Below, in pieces: positions 42,753 to 52,263 of a stretch of 64,000 bases of DNA; positions within the stretch are counted from its first letter, which is position 1; each line of letters opens with the position of its first letter. Origin of the DNA: Shouchella miscanthi (GTDB taxonomy: Bacteria > Bacillota > Bacilli > Bacillales > Bacillaceae_D); contig NZ_CP042163.1 of assembly GCF_007725405.1 (NCBI RefSeq), positions 372,001 to 436,000 of the forward strand, given 5' to 3'. The position numbers were made by a program, and so were the translations under genes. The notes under the pieces are model-generated. The model ran no database searches. It was not told where the DNA came from and was given only the letters and a program-made list of their open reading frames with translations.

Positions 42753-43804
42753 TGATGAAAGTAGTTGTTATTGGATTAGGTTCAATATCTGAAATGCATA
42801 TAAAATCATACATACAAAATGAGCAAGTGAAGTTGTATGGTTTATGTGATCAAAATGAAAGTCGTGCCCAAGAAAAAGCGACTCATTATCGTGTGAAGCA
42901 TGTATTTACAGACCCTGAAGAGGTGTTTAACCATCCAGAAGTGGACGGTGTAAGCATTTGTACGTGGAATCGAACTCATGCTGATTTAGCGATACGAGCA
43001 TTGCGAGCAGGCAAACATGTTCTAGTTGAAAAACCGATTTCTATGACTGTACAGGAAGCAGAAAAAGTTCAAGAGGCTGTGGAGGAAACTGGAAAAACGT
43101 TACAAGTCGGATATGTGAGGCGGTTTGGAACGAATGCGCAAGTGCTTAAAACTTTTATTGATGATGGAAAGCTCGGCGATATTTATTATGCGAAAGCGTC
43201 ACTGCTAAGAAGACTTGGCAATCCTGGTGGCTGGTTTGCCGATAAAGAACGTTCTGGAGGTGGACCGATTATTGATCTAGGTGTCCATATCATCGATAGT
43301 TGTTGGTACTTAATGGGTCGCCCAAAAGTGAAATCCATAACAGGACATGTTTATGATCAGCTGGGCAACCGAAGTAATGTTAAAAACCTATCATTTTATA
43401 AAACAGCTGACTATGATGCGTCACTAAATACAGTTGAAGACTTAGCCAATGCATTAATTACGTTTGAAAATGGTAGCTCTTTAATGGTTGACGTATCGTA
43501 TTCGTTGCATACAAAAAAGGATCAGCTTGGTATGCAAATTTTTGGAACAAAAGGTGGAGCAGAGCTCGAACCAGAGCTTTTGCTTGTCATGGAAGAAAAC
43601 GACACGATTTTAAATGTCGAGCCACAAATCGATCATCGAAGCTTTGATTTTGATAATGCATTTCAAAAGCAAATTGATGCTTTCGTAGAAGCATGCATAA
43701 CTGGAGGACCGTCTCCTGCACCAGTAGAGGACGGTTTAGAAATTATGAAAATACTTGAAGGCATCTATCAAGCCTCCGCACAAAAGAAGCCTGTGGAACT
43801 ATAA
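42752..43804 (+). CDS. Gfo/Idh/MocA-family oxidoreductase
   Basis: A 350-residue NAD(P)-dependent sugar or cyclitol dehydrogenase. The Rossmann domain starts VVVIGLGSISEMHIKSY; GVSICTWNRTHADLAIRALRAGKHVLVEKP (shortened: ADLAIRALRAGKHVLVEKP) holds the catalytic EKP; GGGPIIDLGVHIIDSCWYLMG includes the Asp-His pair near residue 175. It acts with the preceding isomerase, to which it is coupled by a TAATG overlap. The substrate is not known; the GH2/ABC cluster that follows is convergent and could supply one. Confidence 0.87.
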   Translation: MMKVVVIGLGSISEMHIKSYIQNEQVKLYGLCDQNESRAQEKATHYRVKHVFTDPEEVFNHPEVDGVSICTWNRTHADLAIRALRAGKHVLVEKPISMTVQEAEKVQEAVEETGKTLQVGYVRRFGTNAQVLKTFIDDGKLGDIYYAKASLLRRLGNPGGWFADKERSGGGPIIDLGVHIIDSCWYLMGRPKVKSITGHVYDQLGNRSNVKNLSFYKTADYDASLNTVEDLANALITFENGSSLMVDVSYSLHTKKDQLGMQIFGTKGGAELEPELLLVMEENDTILNVEPQIDHRSFDFDNAFQKQIDAFVEACITGGPSPAPVEDGLEIMKILEGIYQASAQKKPVEL

Positions 43805-43810
43805 TGTAAA

Positions 43811-43855
43811 AAAAAACCTAGTTACTCCTGCTACAGTGGAGTACTAGGTTTTTCT
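43811..43855. terminator. Terminator between oxidoreductase and GH2 genes
   Basis: AAAAACCTAGTTACTCC pairs with GGAGTACTAGGTTTTT with one bulged base; A-run before and T-run after allow both directions. Confidence 0.85.
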
Positions 43856-43871
43856 TAAGTTGTTTAACTGC

Positions 43872-46166
43872 TTACAGAGTTCCAGTATGGCTTCTGTAAA
43901 CCCCCTCGATTGTTAGTGATTGTCCTTTGTTATGAGTGATTGAAACGAATTGCACCGCTTTTTGTACGCTATATTCAAAGCGCCATAATGGAATGACGGT
44001 GTATTCTTCAAGATTATACGTTGTAAAACTCGATTCACCCTCATCTGAATGCAAATGGATGACAACGGGGTCAGGCTGCGAAAAATGACTTACATGAACG
44101 ATTAAATAGTTGGCACTTGTAAGATCTTCTTTTTTCGACAACCTAATGATTTGCTGCACTTCGTTCACTTGTTCAATGGTGACGGTTAATGTTTGTGGCG
44201 GAATCACTTCTTTATAGGCAAAGCCATTCGTTTGCTGCAATAAGCGTTGATGGTCATGTACAAAATGATGATAAAGAGGCTTCTTGGTTTGGCGATCCAT
44301 ATGGAAGATTCCCATCGTTTGGTAAAATTGATTATGGTTCACATACCAGTCAAATGCAGTCCAATAGTCGATTGTAGACACGTATCCGTTTGGATTATGC
44401 TCACCGTCTGGCGTAACCGTCGCCTTTTCTAATAAAGCGAGCTGAACATCTTGATAGATTTCGACTTGCTTTTCAATATAGCTTCTATCCGCATTGCTCC
44501 ATATTCCATATTCCGTATTCATAATAGGCTTATCAGGCCACGCATTATGTGCGTGCTCAATAAAATGCTTTGTTCCTTCATAAGGCGTACTTCCGTGAAA
44601 AATACCAAAATACATCGTCCATCCTGCCACATCTAGCGGTTCCATAGAAGGATCATGAAACCCGGGCTGATCCGCTGCTGAGCTTTGTGTAAGCAGTCGT
44701 CCATCAGGGTAGTTCGTTTTCGTTTCATGAACCAGTGTCTCATTATAGTGTTTTCGAAGCGTGACATCTTTTGATTCATTTTGAGTACTCCACATGGCGA
44801 TGGATGGACGGTTATAGCTGGAAAAGATCATTTCTCTCCACATTTGATAAGAAATGCCCCTTCTTTCTTGAGCTTCATAATGGGCTGTTTCAAATTGCCA
44901 TAAAGGAATTTCAGCCATACTCGGTAAACCAAATCGGTCCAAGGCGATAAAGGTTTCAATATGGTTCGGGTAGTGAGCTGTACGAACTAGATTAATGTGT
45001 AAAGAAGAGAGAACAGTTAAATCATCCACAATTCGTTCCCATGAAGCCGTTCGGCCATATTCTGGCCATTCTTCATGTCGAGCAACACCAGCAAAAAAGA
45101 CAGATTGGTCATTTAACTTGATGCGAGGCCCATCGGTTGCCAGTGTACGGAATCCAAACTGAGTGTAAAACGAATCAATGAGAGCATCATCGTTATAAAG
45201 CTGAAGACCTAACACATATAAATGGGGTTCACGAATGCTCCAGATCTGTGGTTGCTCAATCGTGACCGTCTCTTTTATTTTTTTGCTTTCCCCGGAAGCA
45301 AGGGTGACTGTTGTCGCTTGGGCAGTTGGCACAGGTACTTCATCTTTGCATATGCTTTTTGCTTTTGGACTCTTCAACCAGTCAGGGGATTGAAAATCCG
45401 TTGTAAAAAATCGCGGTTTTATGAGTGCTGTTACCGGTTCACTTGAGCGATTTTCTAGCACATATTCCATTTGCAATTTTCCTTGCAAAGTAAGAGGAAC
45501 AACGTCTACTCTTGAAATGTATAAACTTGGAACAACCTCTAAGTAAAGATCTTGAATGATGCCAGTGTAATTGAAAAAGTCGTTGTTTACAGCAGGAACC
45601 GTATCTAATCTTGTTGTCCATGGTGGATTATCAATGCGCACAGCAATGAGATTTTCTCCTGGTTTTAATAGGGTGGATACATCAAATGCAAACGGCGTGA
45701 ATCCACCCTCATGATAGCCAACGTACGATTCATTGATCCAAAAATCACAAATATACGAAACACCTAAACATTTTAAGGTGACGACTTGTTCAGCGTATGC
45801 TTCGGGCCAGTGAATGGTTTTACGATACCATACGCCATCTTCGTAGGTTTCTGCTGCATGTACCTCCTCTTTGCCGGTTAGATGATTTTCAGGGGCTGGC
45901 AATGTTTTCGCTTCCCACCCCTCATCATTGTACGAATATGATGCAAATCCCTCTTGTTCGGTTTTCGCAATCCAGTCTTCGGTGCGAGCATGCATGGACC
46001 AGTTATGATTCGCACGAAACCGCAGCTTCTTCCATTCTCCAGCAAGTGAAAATGTTACCCGATCTTGAGGATCGAAAGACGGATAAACCATATTGTATTG
46101 ATAAGGAATTCGATCTTTAAATGAAAGGGTACTTGGTACAGTACCTTCTGTGTAATGTTCGTTCAT
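43872..46166 (-). CDS. Glycoside hydrolase family 2 protein
   Basis: A 764-residue cytoplasmic GH2 enzyme (no signal peptide) acting on a beta-linked disaccharide or glycoside brought in by the ABC transporter. The sugar-binding domain spans residues about 30-210 (WYRKTIHWPEAYAEQ, LGVSYICDFWINESYVGYHEG), then an Ig-like domain, then the barrel. The acid/base Glu is in MWSTQNESKDV (about residue 437; the common WSLGNE is altered) and the nucleophile Glu in KPIMNTEYGIWS (about residue 530). GAAGGAG precedes the ATG. Beta-galactosidase or beta-glucuronidase cannot be told apart here. Last gene of the LacI-controlled unit. Confidence 0.88.
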   Translation of the reverse strand: MNEHYTEGTVPSTLSFKDRIPYQYNMVYPSFDPQDRVTFSLAGEWKKLRFRANHNWSMHARTEDWIAKTEQEGFASYSYNDEGWEAKTLPAPENHLTGKEEVHAAETYEDGVWYRKTIHWPEAYAEQVVTLKCLGVSYICDFWINESYVGYHEGGFTPFAFDVSTLLKPGENLIAVRIDNPPWTTRLDTVPAVNNDFFNYTGIIQDLYLEVVPSLYISRVDVVPLTLQGKLQMEYVLENRSSEPVTALIKPRFFTTDFQSPDWLKSPKAKSICKDEVPVPTAQATTVTLASGESKKIKETVTIEQPQIWSIREPHLYVLGLQLYNDDALIDSFYTQFGFRTLATDGPRIKLNDQSVFFAGVARHEEWPEYGRTASWERIVDDLTVLSSLHINLVRTAHYPNHIETFIALDRFGLPSMAEIPLWQFETAHYEAQERRGISYQMWREMIFSSYNRPSIAMWSTQNESKDVTLRKHYNETLVHETKTNYPDGRLLTQSSAADQPGFHDPSMEPLDVAGWTMYFGIFHGSTPYEGTKHFIEHAHNAWPDKPIMNTEYGIWSNADRSYIEKQVEIYQDVQLALLEKATVTPDGEHNPNGYVSTIDYWTAFDWYVNHNQFYQTMGIFHMDRQTKKPLYHHFVHDHQRLLQQTNGFAYKEVIPPQTLTVTIEQVNEVQQIIRLSKKEDLTSANYLIVHVSHFSQPDPVVIHLHSDEGESSFTTYNLEEYTVIPLWRFEYSVQKAVQFVSITHNKGQSLTIEGVYRSHTGTL

Positions 46167-46220
46167 CTTAACACGCTCCTTCGTTGTGAAAAAAGCGGAC
46201 AGGATAGCCCGCTTTTAACG

Positions 46221-47834
46221 TTATAAACCGAGTCGCTCTCGATTCTCATTCATTTTTTCATTACGGATGGCTTCGACAGCAGCGAAATTATTTGTTTCGA
46301 GAAATGTTTCATACTCGCCAAGGAGGCGGTCAAATTCAGCATCGTCTTTTGCTCGAATCATACTTGCTAAAGTGGTCGCCCAAGTAGAATTAATATTCAC
46401 TAACGAGCGTGCCTCAGCAGTCCCTTGATCCGGATTGATGTTTTCAATAAGAAACTGTGGCTTAAGCTTTCCCTTAGTCCATTTCTGAATTTGATCAACT
46501 GCGATAGACGCTTCGTTTTCGCCGTGTTCAAGTGCAAATCCATCATGTCCAAAAAACCAAAATTCACCTAAACGATAAGACTTTTTGTATTCTTCTGGAT
46601 TGTCATTTCTCATTTGCAATACTTCTTCGTGCAAGACGGCTTTACCATTTTCATTGAATTCAAACGTTTCGCCTTCAACACCAAATGTTGTTAAGTATTG
46701 TCCTTCGTCACTTAGAAGGTAGGTAAATAACTGAATCGCTTTTTGCGGATCAGACACTTTGTTAGTAATATAGGTGACTGTCCAACCTGAAAGGCCAGCT
46801 TGATTTAAGGTTGGCTCGTTCCCGTTTGGATTCTTTGGACCATCAACCGCTATATACCTTTGATCAGGATCTCTAGCCACATTGGTTTGCAAGGAGCCGG
46901 ATAATTGAGCGATGCCGCTTGCGAAAACAGAGCCGTACTGGCCACGCTCCACTTTTTCTTCAAAAACGGTATTATCATCAGAGAAATTATCATCGCTAAT
47001 CAAACCGAGCTGATAGGCTTCGTTAAATGTGCGAATCCAGTCTAAGTAGCTGTCGTCTAAGTTTCGGTTATACCAGTCGCCGTTTTCGTCTGCAATGGGG
47101 ACACCGAGGTGATTTTGAAACGTGTCACCAATTGAACCGACATCACCATCTGAACCAAACCCTCTGAAAGCAAAAGGAACAACGTCAGGAAATGCTTCTT
47201 TCATTTGCTGTAAGCTGGTTATAAACTGTTCCGGTGTCGACAAATCAGGCTCGCCTAGCGCTTCATAAATATCTTCGCGAATTATGAACGCATCCGACCC
47301 AGGAATAATGTCTGCTTGATAATCGTCAATTGTATTGGAATAACTCGGGTAACCATACGTATACCCGTCTTCAAGTTGATACCAATCTAAGGTTTGCTCT
47401 TGTGCGACTTGATGGAAATAAGGGTCATAGTGATCAGCCAATTCTCTTAGTGGTAACGCCCAAGTCGGTGCACGTAATGCTGCTTGTGATTGACCATCAA
47501 AGATTGTTATCAAATCAGGCAAGTCACCGCCGGAAAAGAGCGTATTTAAGTTTGAATCGTCACCTGTTATAAAGGTAATATCAAGATTTAAATCTTCCTT
47601 CAACTTTTTTGTAATGACATCCTCTCCGTAAGCACGGTCAAACCATTCGGCATTCACATACCACGTTAATTCAACATTTTCTTCATCATCAACTTGCCAA
47701 GCTGGTGTATTCGGATCAATCTCATAACGAGCCTCTTCTAAGTCATCGATTGACACTTCTGCACCAGAACTACTACAACCAGTGATCATAACGAAACCAA
47801 CAATTGACATGAATCCCATTACATTTTTTCTCAA
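46221..47834 (-). CDS. ABC transporter solute-binding lipoprotein (LplA/YtcQ type)
   Basis: A 537-residue extracellular carbohydrate-binding lipoprotein of the large family seen with LplB/LplC-type permeases. Signal peptide and lipobox VMITGC are at residues 14-20, followed by a Ser-rich linker; the mature part has ITGDDSNLNTLFSGGDLPDL and WTVTYITNKVSDPQKAIQLF. The start is TTG 47834 with AGGAGG 8 bases before it. It lies between the permease genes and the GH2 gene. An ATPase is absent, as usual: such systems share a general MsmX-type ATPase. Confidence 0.9.
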   Translation of the reverse strand: MRKNVMGFMSIVGFVMITGCSSSGAEVSIDDLEEARYEIDPNTPAWQVDDEENVELTWYVNAEWFDRAYGEDVITKKLKEDLNLDITFITGDDSNLNTLFSGGDLPDLITIFDGQSQAALRAPTWALPLRELADHYDPYFHQVAQEQTLDWYQLEDGYTYGYPSYSNTIDDYQADIIPGSDAFIIREDIYEALGEPDLSTPEQFITSLQQMKEAFPDVVPFAFRGFGSDGDVGSIGDTFQNHLGVPIADENGDWYNRNLDDSYLDWIRTFNEAYQLGLISDDNFSDDNTVFEEKVERGQYGSVFASGIAQLSGSLQTNVARDPDQRYIAVDGPKNPNGNEPTLNQAGLSGWTVTYITNKVSDPQKAIQLFTYLLSDEGQYLTTFGVEGETFEFNENGKAVLHEEVLQMRNDNPEEYKKSYRLGEFWFFGHDGFALEHGENEASIAVDQIQKWTKGKLKPQFLIENINPDQGTAEARSLVNINSTWATTLASMIRAKDDAEFDRLLGEYETFLETNNFAAVEAIRNEKMNENRERLGL

Positions 47835-47867
47835 TAGTAACGCCTCCTTTAGTAAATAAAAAACGAG

Positions 47868-48788
47868 CTATTCTTTTACTGCTCCAATCATCATTCCAGA
47901 TATTAAAAACCGTTGTAAAAACGGATAAACCAACACAATTGGGACGGTAGCGACAACAATTGTAGCAAGTTGAATGGTCTGGGAGGATGTCGGGATAATG
48001 ACTGATCCGACGACATTTTGCATATTAGCCGCTTGTTGCTGAACAATAATTTCGTACAGTTTCATTTGAATCGGATAAAGCGCTTCATTCGTAATATACA
48101 AACGAGCGGTCATAAAATCATTCCATTGGTAAACACCATTAAAAAGAGCAATAACGGCTAGTACAGGTGTTGATAACGGTAAGATGATTTGTAAGAAAAT
48201 GCGCCACACACCAGCGCCATCTATACGTGCCGACTCCTCCAAAGAAGTCGGAATCTCTCTGAAAAAATTCATGAGAATAAGCATGTTGTAAAAGCTGAAA
48301 AGAGCAGGAATAATGTAAACTAAAAAGTTATCAAGTAACCCTAATGAGCGCATTAGTAAATAGATTGGTATCATACCGCCACTGAAAAACATCGTCCCGA
48401 CACCAAGGGCAATAAAGATCTTTCTTCCGATTAGGTCTTGTTTACTCATGGCGTAGGCAACCATCGCTGTAAAAAAGACGGAGGTCGTTACACCGATAAC
48501 GGTTTTTAATACAGAGATAAGAAATGCGTTCCAAATGCTAGGGTCGTTAAAGACAACCCGGTAAGCATCTAGAGAAATCTGCTCTGGCCATAATCGAATC
48601 CCTGGCGTTGCAACGGAGGCAGAGCTGCTAAAAGAGCCAACAATGACATCCCAAATCGGAAAGATAATAATCGTTGTAAAGACGATCATGAAAAGAACGT
48701 TCAGTGTATTAAACAGACGGTTTTCTTTAATGCCGGCTGGTTTGTTACGTTTAGTAGGTACAGTTGATTTTGGTTGTAAAACAGCCAT
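47868..48788 (-). CDS. Carbohydrate ABC transporter permease (LplC/YtcP type)
   Basis: A 306-residue membrane protein with six predicted helices, for example LFMIVFTTIIIFPIWDVIVG and ALGVGTMFFSGGMIPIYLL. The EAA loop that contacts the ATPase reads EESARIDGAGVWRIFLQIILP near residue 200, and the C-terminus FLQRFLISGMMIGAVKE is the family's typical end. AAGGAGG precedes the ATG. It pairs with the LplB-type permease 15 bases upstream on the same strand. Confidence 0.93.
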   Translation of the reverse strand: MAVLQPKSTVPTKRNKPAGIKENRLFNTLNVLFMIVFTTIIIFPIWDVIVGSFSSSASVATPGIRLWPEQISLDAYRVVFNDPSIWNAFLISVLKTVIGVTTSVFFTAMVAYAMSKQDLIGRKIFIALGVGTMFFSGGMIPIYLLMRSLGLLDNFLVYIIPALFSFYNMLILMNFFREIPTSLEESARIDGAGVWRIFLQIILPLSTPVLAVIALFNGVYQWNDFMTARLYITNEALYPIQMKLYEIIVQQQAANMQNVVGSVIIPTSSQTIQLATIVVATVPIVLVYPFLQRFLISGMMIGAVKE

Positions 48789-48803
48789 AGCACATGCCTC
48801 CTT

Positions 48804-49721
48804 TTAAAAGATAGAACGATTGTTAAGCTTTTTCGTGATTTTATGTGTAATGATAACGAGAATAAGAGAGATAATGGATATCGCTAAACCAACCGCTGTG
48901 GCATAAGAGAAATCGCCTTGTACAAGACCAATCTTGTAAACGTATGAATCAATCACCTCTGCTCGAGAAGCATTTAACGGATTAATTAACACAAGTGTTT
49001 GATCTAGATTGGAGCCAAGCAAGCCACCCACAGCTAAAACGAACATAAGCGCGATAATAAAGGACATTAGTGGAAGGGTGATGTGCCAGATTTGTTGGAG
49101 CTTAGTGGCACCATCGATTTTTGCAGCCTCATAATAGGTTGGATCAATGCTTGCCATCGTAGCGAGATAAATGATCGTTCCCCAGCCAACGCTTTTCCAT
49201 ACATCAGATAAAACCGCAATCATCCAGTAGCTTTGTGCTTCAACAAGAAAGTTCCGCGGTTCATCAAGGATGCCAATGGTCATTAAAAAGCTGTTTAACA
49301 AGCCCGTTGTAGAAAGCCAGCTCGTTAACATACCGCCAACGACGATCCATGATAAGAAGTGAGGGAGGTACGAGATTGTCTGAACCGAACGCTTAAATAA
49401 GCCAGCCTTTAGTTCAAAGATTAAAATGGCCAAAAGGATGGGTGCTGTAAATCCAATCAGTAGCTTCAGAAAGCTGATTGCTAACGTGTTACGAACAGCG
49501 CTCCAAAAAAACGGATCACTAAAGGCAATTTTGAAATTGTTTAAGCCTACCCATGGTGCAGAAGAAATCGTGTCTGTAACGGAAAAGCTTTTAAACGCGA
49601 CGACAATTCCGTAGATGGGAATATACGTAAAAATAATCATAAAAATGACGCCAGGTATAACCATAAGTTGTAGCGGTAGTTGCTGTTTATATCGTTTCAG
49701 AAAATTAGGTTTCACTTTCAA
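48804..49721 (-). CDS. Carbohydrate ABC transporter permease (LplB/YteP type)
   Basis: A 305-residue six-helix permease: LQLMVIPGVIFMIIFTYIPIYG opens it (shortened: VIPGVIFMIIFTYIPIYG), VGLNNFKIAFSDPFFWSAVR follows, and the EAA loop is EAAKIDGATKLQQIWHITLP near residue 200. The start is a TTG at 49721 with AGGAGG about 12 bases before it. First gene of the transporter operon; a cre site and a LacI operator lie in the 79 bases between it and lacI, so it has its own regulated promoter. Confidence 0.93.
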   Translation of the reverse strand: MKVKPNFLKRYKQQLPLQLMVIPGVIFMIIFTYIPIYGIVVAFKSFSVTDTISSAPWVGLNNFKIAFSDPFFWSAVRNTLAISFLKLLIGFTAPILLAILIFELKAGLFKRSVQTISYLPHFLSWIVVGGMLTSWLSTTGLLNSFLMTIGILDEPRNFLVEAQSYWMIAVLSDVWKSVGWGTIIYLATMASIDPTYYEAAKIDGATKLQQIWHITLPLMSFIIALMFVLAVGGLLGSNLDQTLVLINPLNASRAEVIDSYVYKIGLVQGDFSYATAVGLAISIISLILVIITHKITKKLNNRSIF

Positions 49722-49746
49722 TGTAAGTCAGTCCTCCTCCTCTTTA

Positions 49747-49760
49747 TAAAAGCGCTTTCA
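49747..49760 (-). promoter_or_regulatory. cre site before the ABC transporter operon
   Basis: TGAAAGCGCTTTTA on the leftward strand, an excellent match to the CcpA site, 26 bases before the first permease start. Confidence 0.7.
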
Positions 49761-49761
49761 A

Positions 49762-49785
49762 CATAATGTTAACGTTATCATTTTG
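49762..49785 (-). promoter_or_regulatory. LacI-type operator before the ABC transporter operon
   Basis: A 24-base palindrome centred on AACGTT: CATAATGTTAAC then GTTATCATTTTG. It is nearly the reverse complement of the operator before lacI at 50789-50812, differing at one base. Confidence 0.8.
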
Positions 49786-49800
49786 AGCAAGAATCTGCTT

Positions 49801-50769
49801 TCAAGAATGAATGGCTTGAAATACAGAATTATTGACGCGTAAAACAGGGCTAATCATTCGTTGTGTCAGTGCTACATCGGGTGACTCAATCCGCTGAACA
49901 AGGATAGTAGCAAGTTCTTTCCCAACTTCGTATACAGGCTGATGGATTGTTGTAATTTTTGGGTCTGTTAAGAGTTCGTAGCCTAATCCATCAAAGCCTG
50001 CGATGGACAAATCATGAGGTACGTTTTTCTTTAACAAACGTGCAGCTCGAATGGCTCCTAGCGCTAGCTCATCGCTCATGCAAAATAAAGCAGTCATGTG
50101 AGTACGCTCAAACAATTCAATGGTCTTTAGATAACCAATATCCTCTTTGTTCTCAGCGAACTCGATTTTATCTGAAGAAAACGAAATACCATTGTCCAGT
50201 AAGGCTTGTTTGTAGCCGTTAATCCGATCAGAAACGAATTGTCTGTTCTCGTTAATAACGATCAAACCAATGTCTTTATGGCCAAGTTTAATTAAATAAG
50301 TAACCATTTCGTAGGCACCTTGATAGTTATCGACATCCACCCAATCATAAGTAGGTAATGAGTGTCCGAATAAGACAGTAGGAACATCAAATTTTTCGTC
50401 TAGAAGGGCTTCTTGATCTGCGGTAACACTCATTGCAATAATGCCATCACACTTGTATGGATAATCCCATTCTCGACGAACTAAAAAAGAATAGTGTTGC
50501 TTGCTTAATTCGTCACTAACACCAGCTAGAAAGTTCATCGCAAAAGGGTTGGTCAATTGTATGTCCTGTGAAATAAAAATATGTATGACTCGCGTTTTCT
50601 TGGTAACGAGCGCTTTAGCTGCTTGATTGCCTTGATATTGTAGCTCTCCTATTACTTTTAACACTTTCTCTCTCGTTTTTTCTTTTACGAGTTCCGGTGT
50701 ATTAATCACTCTTGACACAGTGATAGTGGAGACACCTGCTGCCTTTGCGACTTCTTTCATATTTGCCAT
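49801..50769 (-). CDS. LacI-family transcriptional repressor
   Basis: A 322-residue sugar-responsive repressor. The LacI helix-turn-helix is at the N-terminus (NMKEVAKAAGVSTITVSRVI), followed by the hinge and a periplasmic-binding-protein-like sensor domain (DGIIAMSVTADQEALLD, LIKLGHKDIGLIVIN, ALFCMSDELALGAIRAARLL, DLSIAGFDGLGYEL). ATG 50769 or ATG 50760 may be used; the second has better spacing to AAGGAA. It lies upstream of the permease genes on the same strand, and near-identical palindromes before it and before them point to self-regulation plus operon control. Confidence 0.92.
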   Translation of the reverse strand: MANMKEVAKAAGVSTITVSRVINTPELVKEKTREKVLKVIGELQYQGNQAAKALVTKKTRVIHIFISQDIQLTNPFAMNFLAGVSDELSKQHYSFLVRREWDYPYKCDGIIAMSVTADQEALLDEKFDVPTVLFGHSLPTYDWVDVDNYQGAYEMVTYLIKLGHKDIGLIVINENRQFVSDRINGYKQALLDNGISFSSDKIEFAENKEDIGYLKTIELFERTHMTALFCMSDELALGAIRAARLLKKNVPHDLSIAGFDGLGYELLTDPKITTIHQPVYEVGKELATILVQRIESPDVALTQRMISPVLRVNNSVFQAIHS

Positions 50770-50788
50770 TCCTTCACCAATCCTGACT

Positions 50789-50812
50789 CAAAATGATAAC
50801 GTTAACATTTTG
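50789..50812 (-). promoter_or_regulatory. LacI-type operator before lacI
   Basis: CAAAATGATAAC followed by GTTAACATTTTG, a 24-base palindrome with a single mismatch, just upstream of lacI in the region divergent from hutI. Second copy at 49762-49785. Confidence 0.8.
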
Positions 50813-50961
50813 AATTATATAGAGAGTGTGAGTAAGCGTCAACTCTTTTTTGAAAATAAAGATAAAAAGGACCGATTAAAGGAAAACAGCTCTTCATCAC
50901 GAAAAGTATTTGTATAGAGTACGGTTAGAAATACAGTGTTGTTGTAAAGGAGGGGAAGACG

Positions 50962-52242
50962 GTGAATTCAAATCGAATGGTCATACGACATGCACGTCAG
51001 CTCGTAACAAATGAAGCGAGTCGTCCGTTAAAGGGACGTGAAATGGAAACGAATCTTAAAGTAATTGAAGATGGTGGCGTATGGATTGAGAATGGATTAA
51101 TTAAAAAAGTGGGAACGGATAAAGAGGTGTGGAAAGCGGTATGTGATCATGGACAAACGAAGCTTGTGACATTGATTGATGCAAGTCAGCATCTTGTTAC
51201 GCCTGGTCTTGTTGATCCCCATACACATTTAGTGTTTGCAGGTAGTCGTGAAGATGAATTTGAAATGCGGTTACAAGGTGCGGCTTATATGGACATTATG
51301 AATGCAGGTGGAGGCATTCATCGTACAACGTCAGCAACAGCAGCAGCGACTGAAGAGGAACTAATGGCTGTTGGTAAAGAAAGGCTTGATCTCTTTTTAC
51401 GTCATGGAGTGACAACCATTGAAGCAAAGAGTGGGTATGGACTGTCATTAGAAAATGAACGCAAGCAATTGGTAGTAGCAAAACGCTTGAATGCCATTCA
51501 CCCTGTCACAATTGTATCAACCTTTATGGGGGCTCACGCTGTTCCGGAAGAATATAAAACAAATCAAGATACGTTCGTAGATAGGATTGTAGATAACATG
51601 ATTCCTTCCATAGCGAGGGAAGGCTTGGCTCGATTTAATGATGTTTTTTGTGAAAAAGGCGTATTTACACCTGAACAATCAAAGCGCATTTTAGAAGCTG
51701 GAAAAGCACACGGACTCATTCCGAAAATACATGCTGATGAAATCGTTTCGTATGGTGGGGCAGAGCTTGCTGCAGACGTTGGCGCCATCTCTGCAGATCA
51801 TCTTTTGAAGGTTTCTGATGAAGGGATAGAAAAAATGGCGGCTAAAGGTGTCATTGGTGTATTACTACCTGCAACTGCATTTTTCTTAATGGAACAACCA
51901 GCAAATGCTCGAAAAATGATTGCTAGCAATGTTGCTGTGGCACTGTCAACAGACCGAAATCCAGGGTCAAGCCCAACTGAATCAATGCCGTTTGTCATGA
52001 ACTTAGCTTGTTTAACAATGGGAATGACACCCAAAGAAGTTCTTACTGCGGCAACAATAAATGCTGCGAGTGCTATTGGCGAAGAACAAGTAGTTGGAAG
52101 TTTGGAACCGGGAAAAAGAGCTGATCTTGTGTTTTGGAATGCACCAAATTATACGTATTTACAATACCATGTTGGCGTCAATATGGTAGACAAAGTGTTT
52201 AAAGACGGCAAGCTTGTTGTTACGAATGGAGTAGTCATTTAA
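50962..52242 (+). CDS. hutI: Imidazolonepropionase
   Basis: A 426-residue amidohydrolase that opens imidazolone-5-propionate to N-formimino-L-glutamate, step three of histidine degradation. LVTPGLVDPHTHLVFAGSRE holds the metal His pair, GGGIHRTTSATAAATEEEL and TTIEAKSGYGLSLENE follow, and KIHADEI, SADHLL and STDRNPGSSPTESMPF supply further ligands. The GTG start follows AAAGGAGGGG. It leads the operon here, in contrast to B. subtilis, where hutH is first; no hutP or hutH lies in the window. Confidence 0.95.
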   Translation: MNSNRMVIRHARQLVTNEASRPLKGREMETNLKVIEDGGVWIENGLIKKVGTDKEVWKAVCDHGQTKLVTLIDASQHLVTPGLVDPHTHLVFAGSREDEFEMRLQGAAYMDIMNAGGGIHRTTSATAAATEEELMAVGKERLDLFLRHGVTTIEAKSGYGLSLENERKQLVVAKRLNAIHPVTIVSTFMGAHAVPEEYKTNQDTFVDRIVDNMIPSIAREGLARFNDVFCEKGVFTPEQSKRILEAGKAHGLIPKIHADEIVSYGGAELAADVGAISADHLLKVSDEGIEKMAAKGVIGVLLPATAFFLMEQPANARKMIASNVAVALSTDRNPGSSPTESMPFVMNLACLTMGMTPKEVLTAATINAASAIGEEQVVGSLEPGKRADLVFWNAPNYTYLQYHVGVNMVDKVFKDGKLVVTNGVVI

Positions 52243-52263
52243 CTCGTTAAGGGGGCTAATTTA

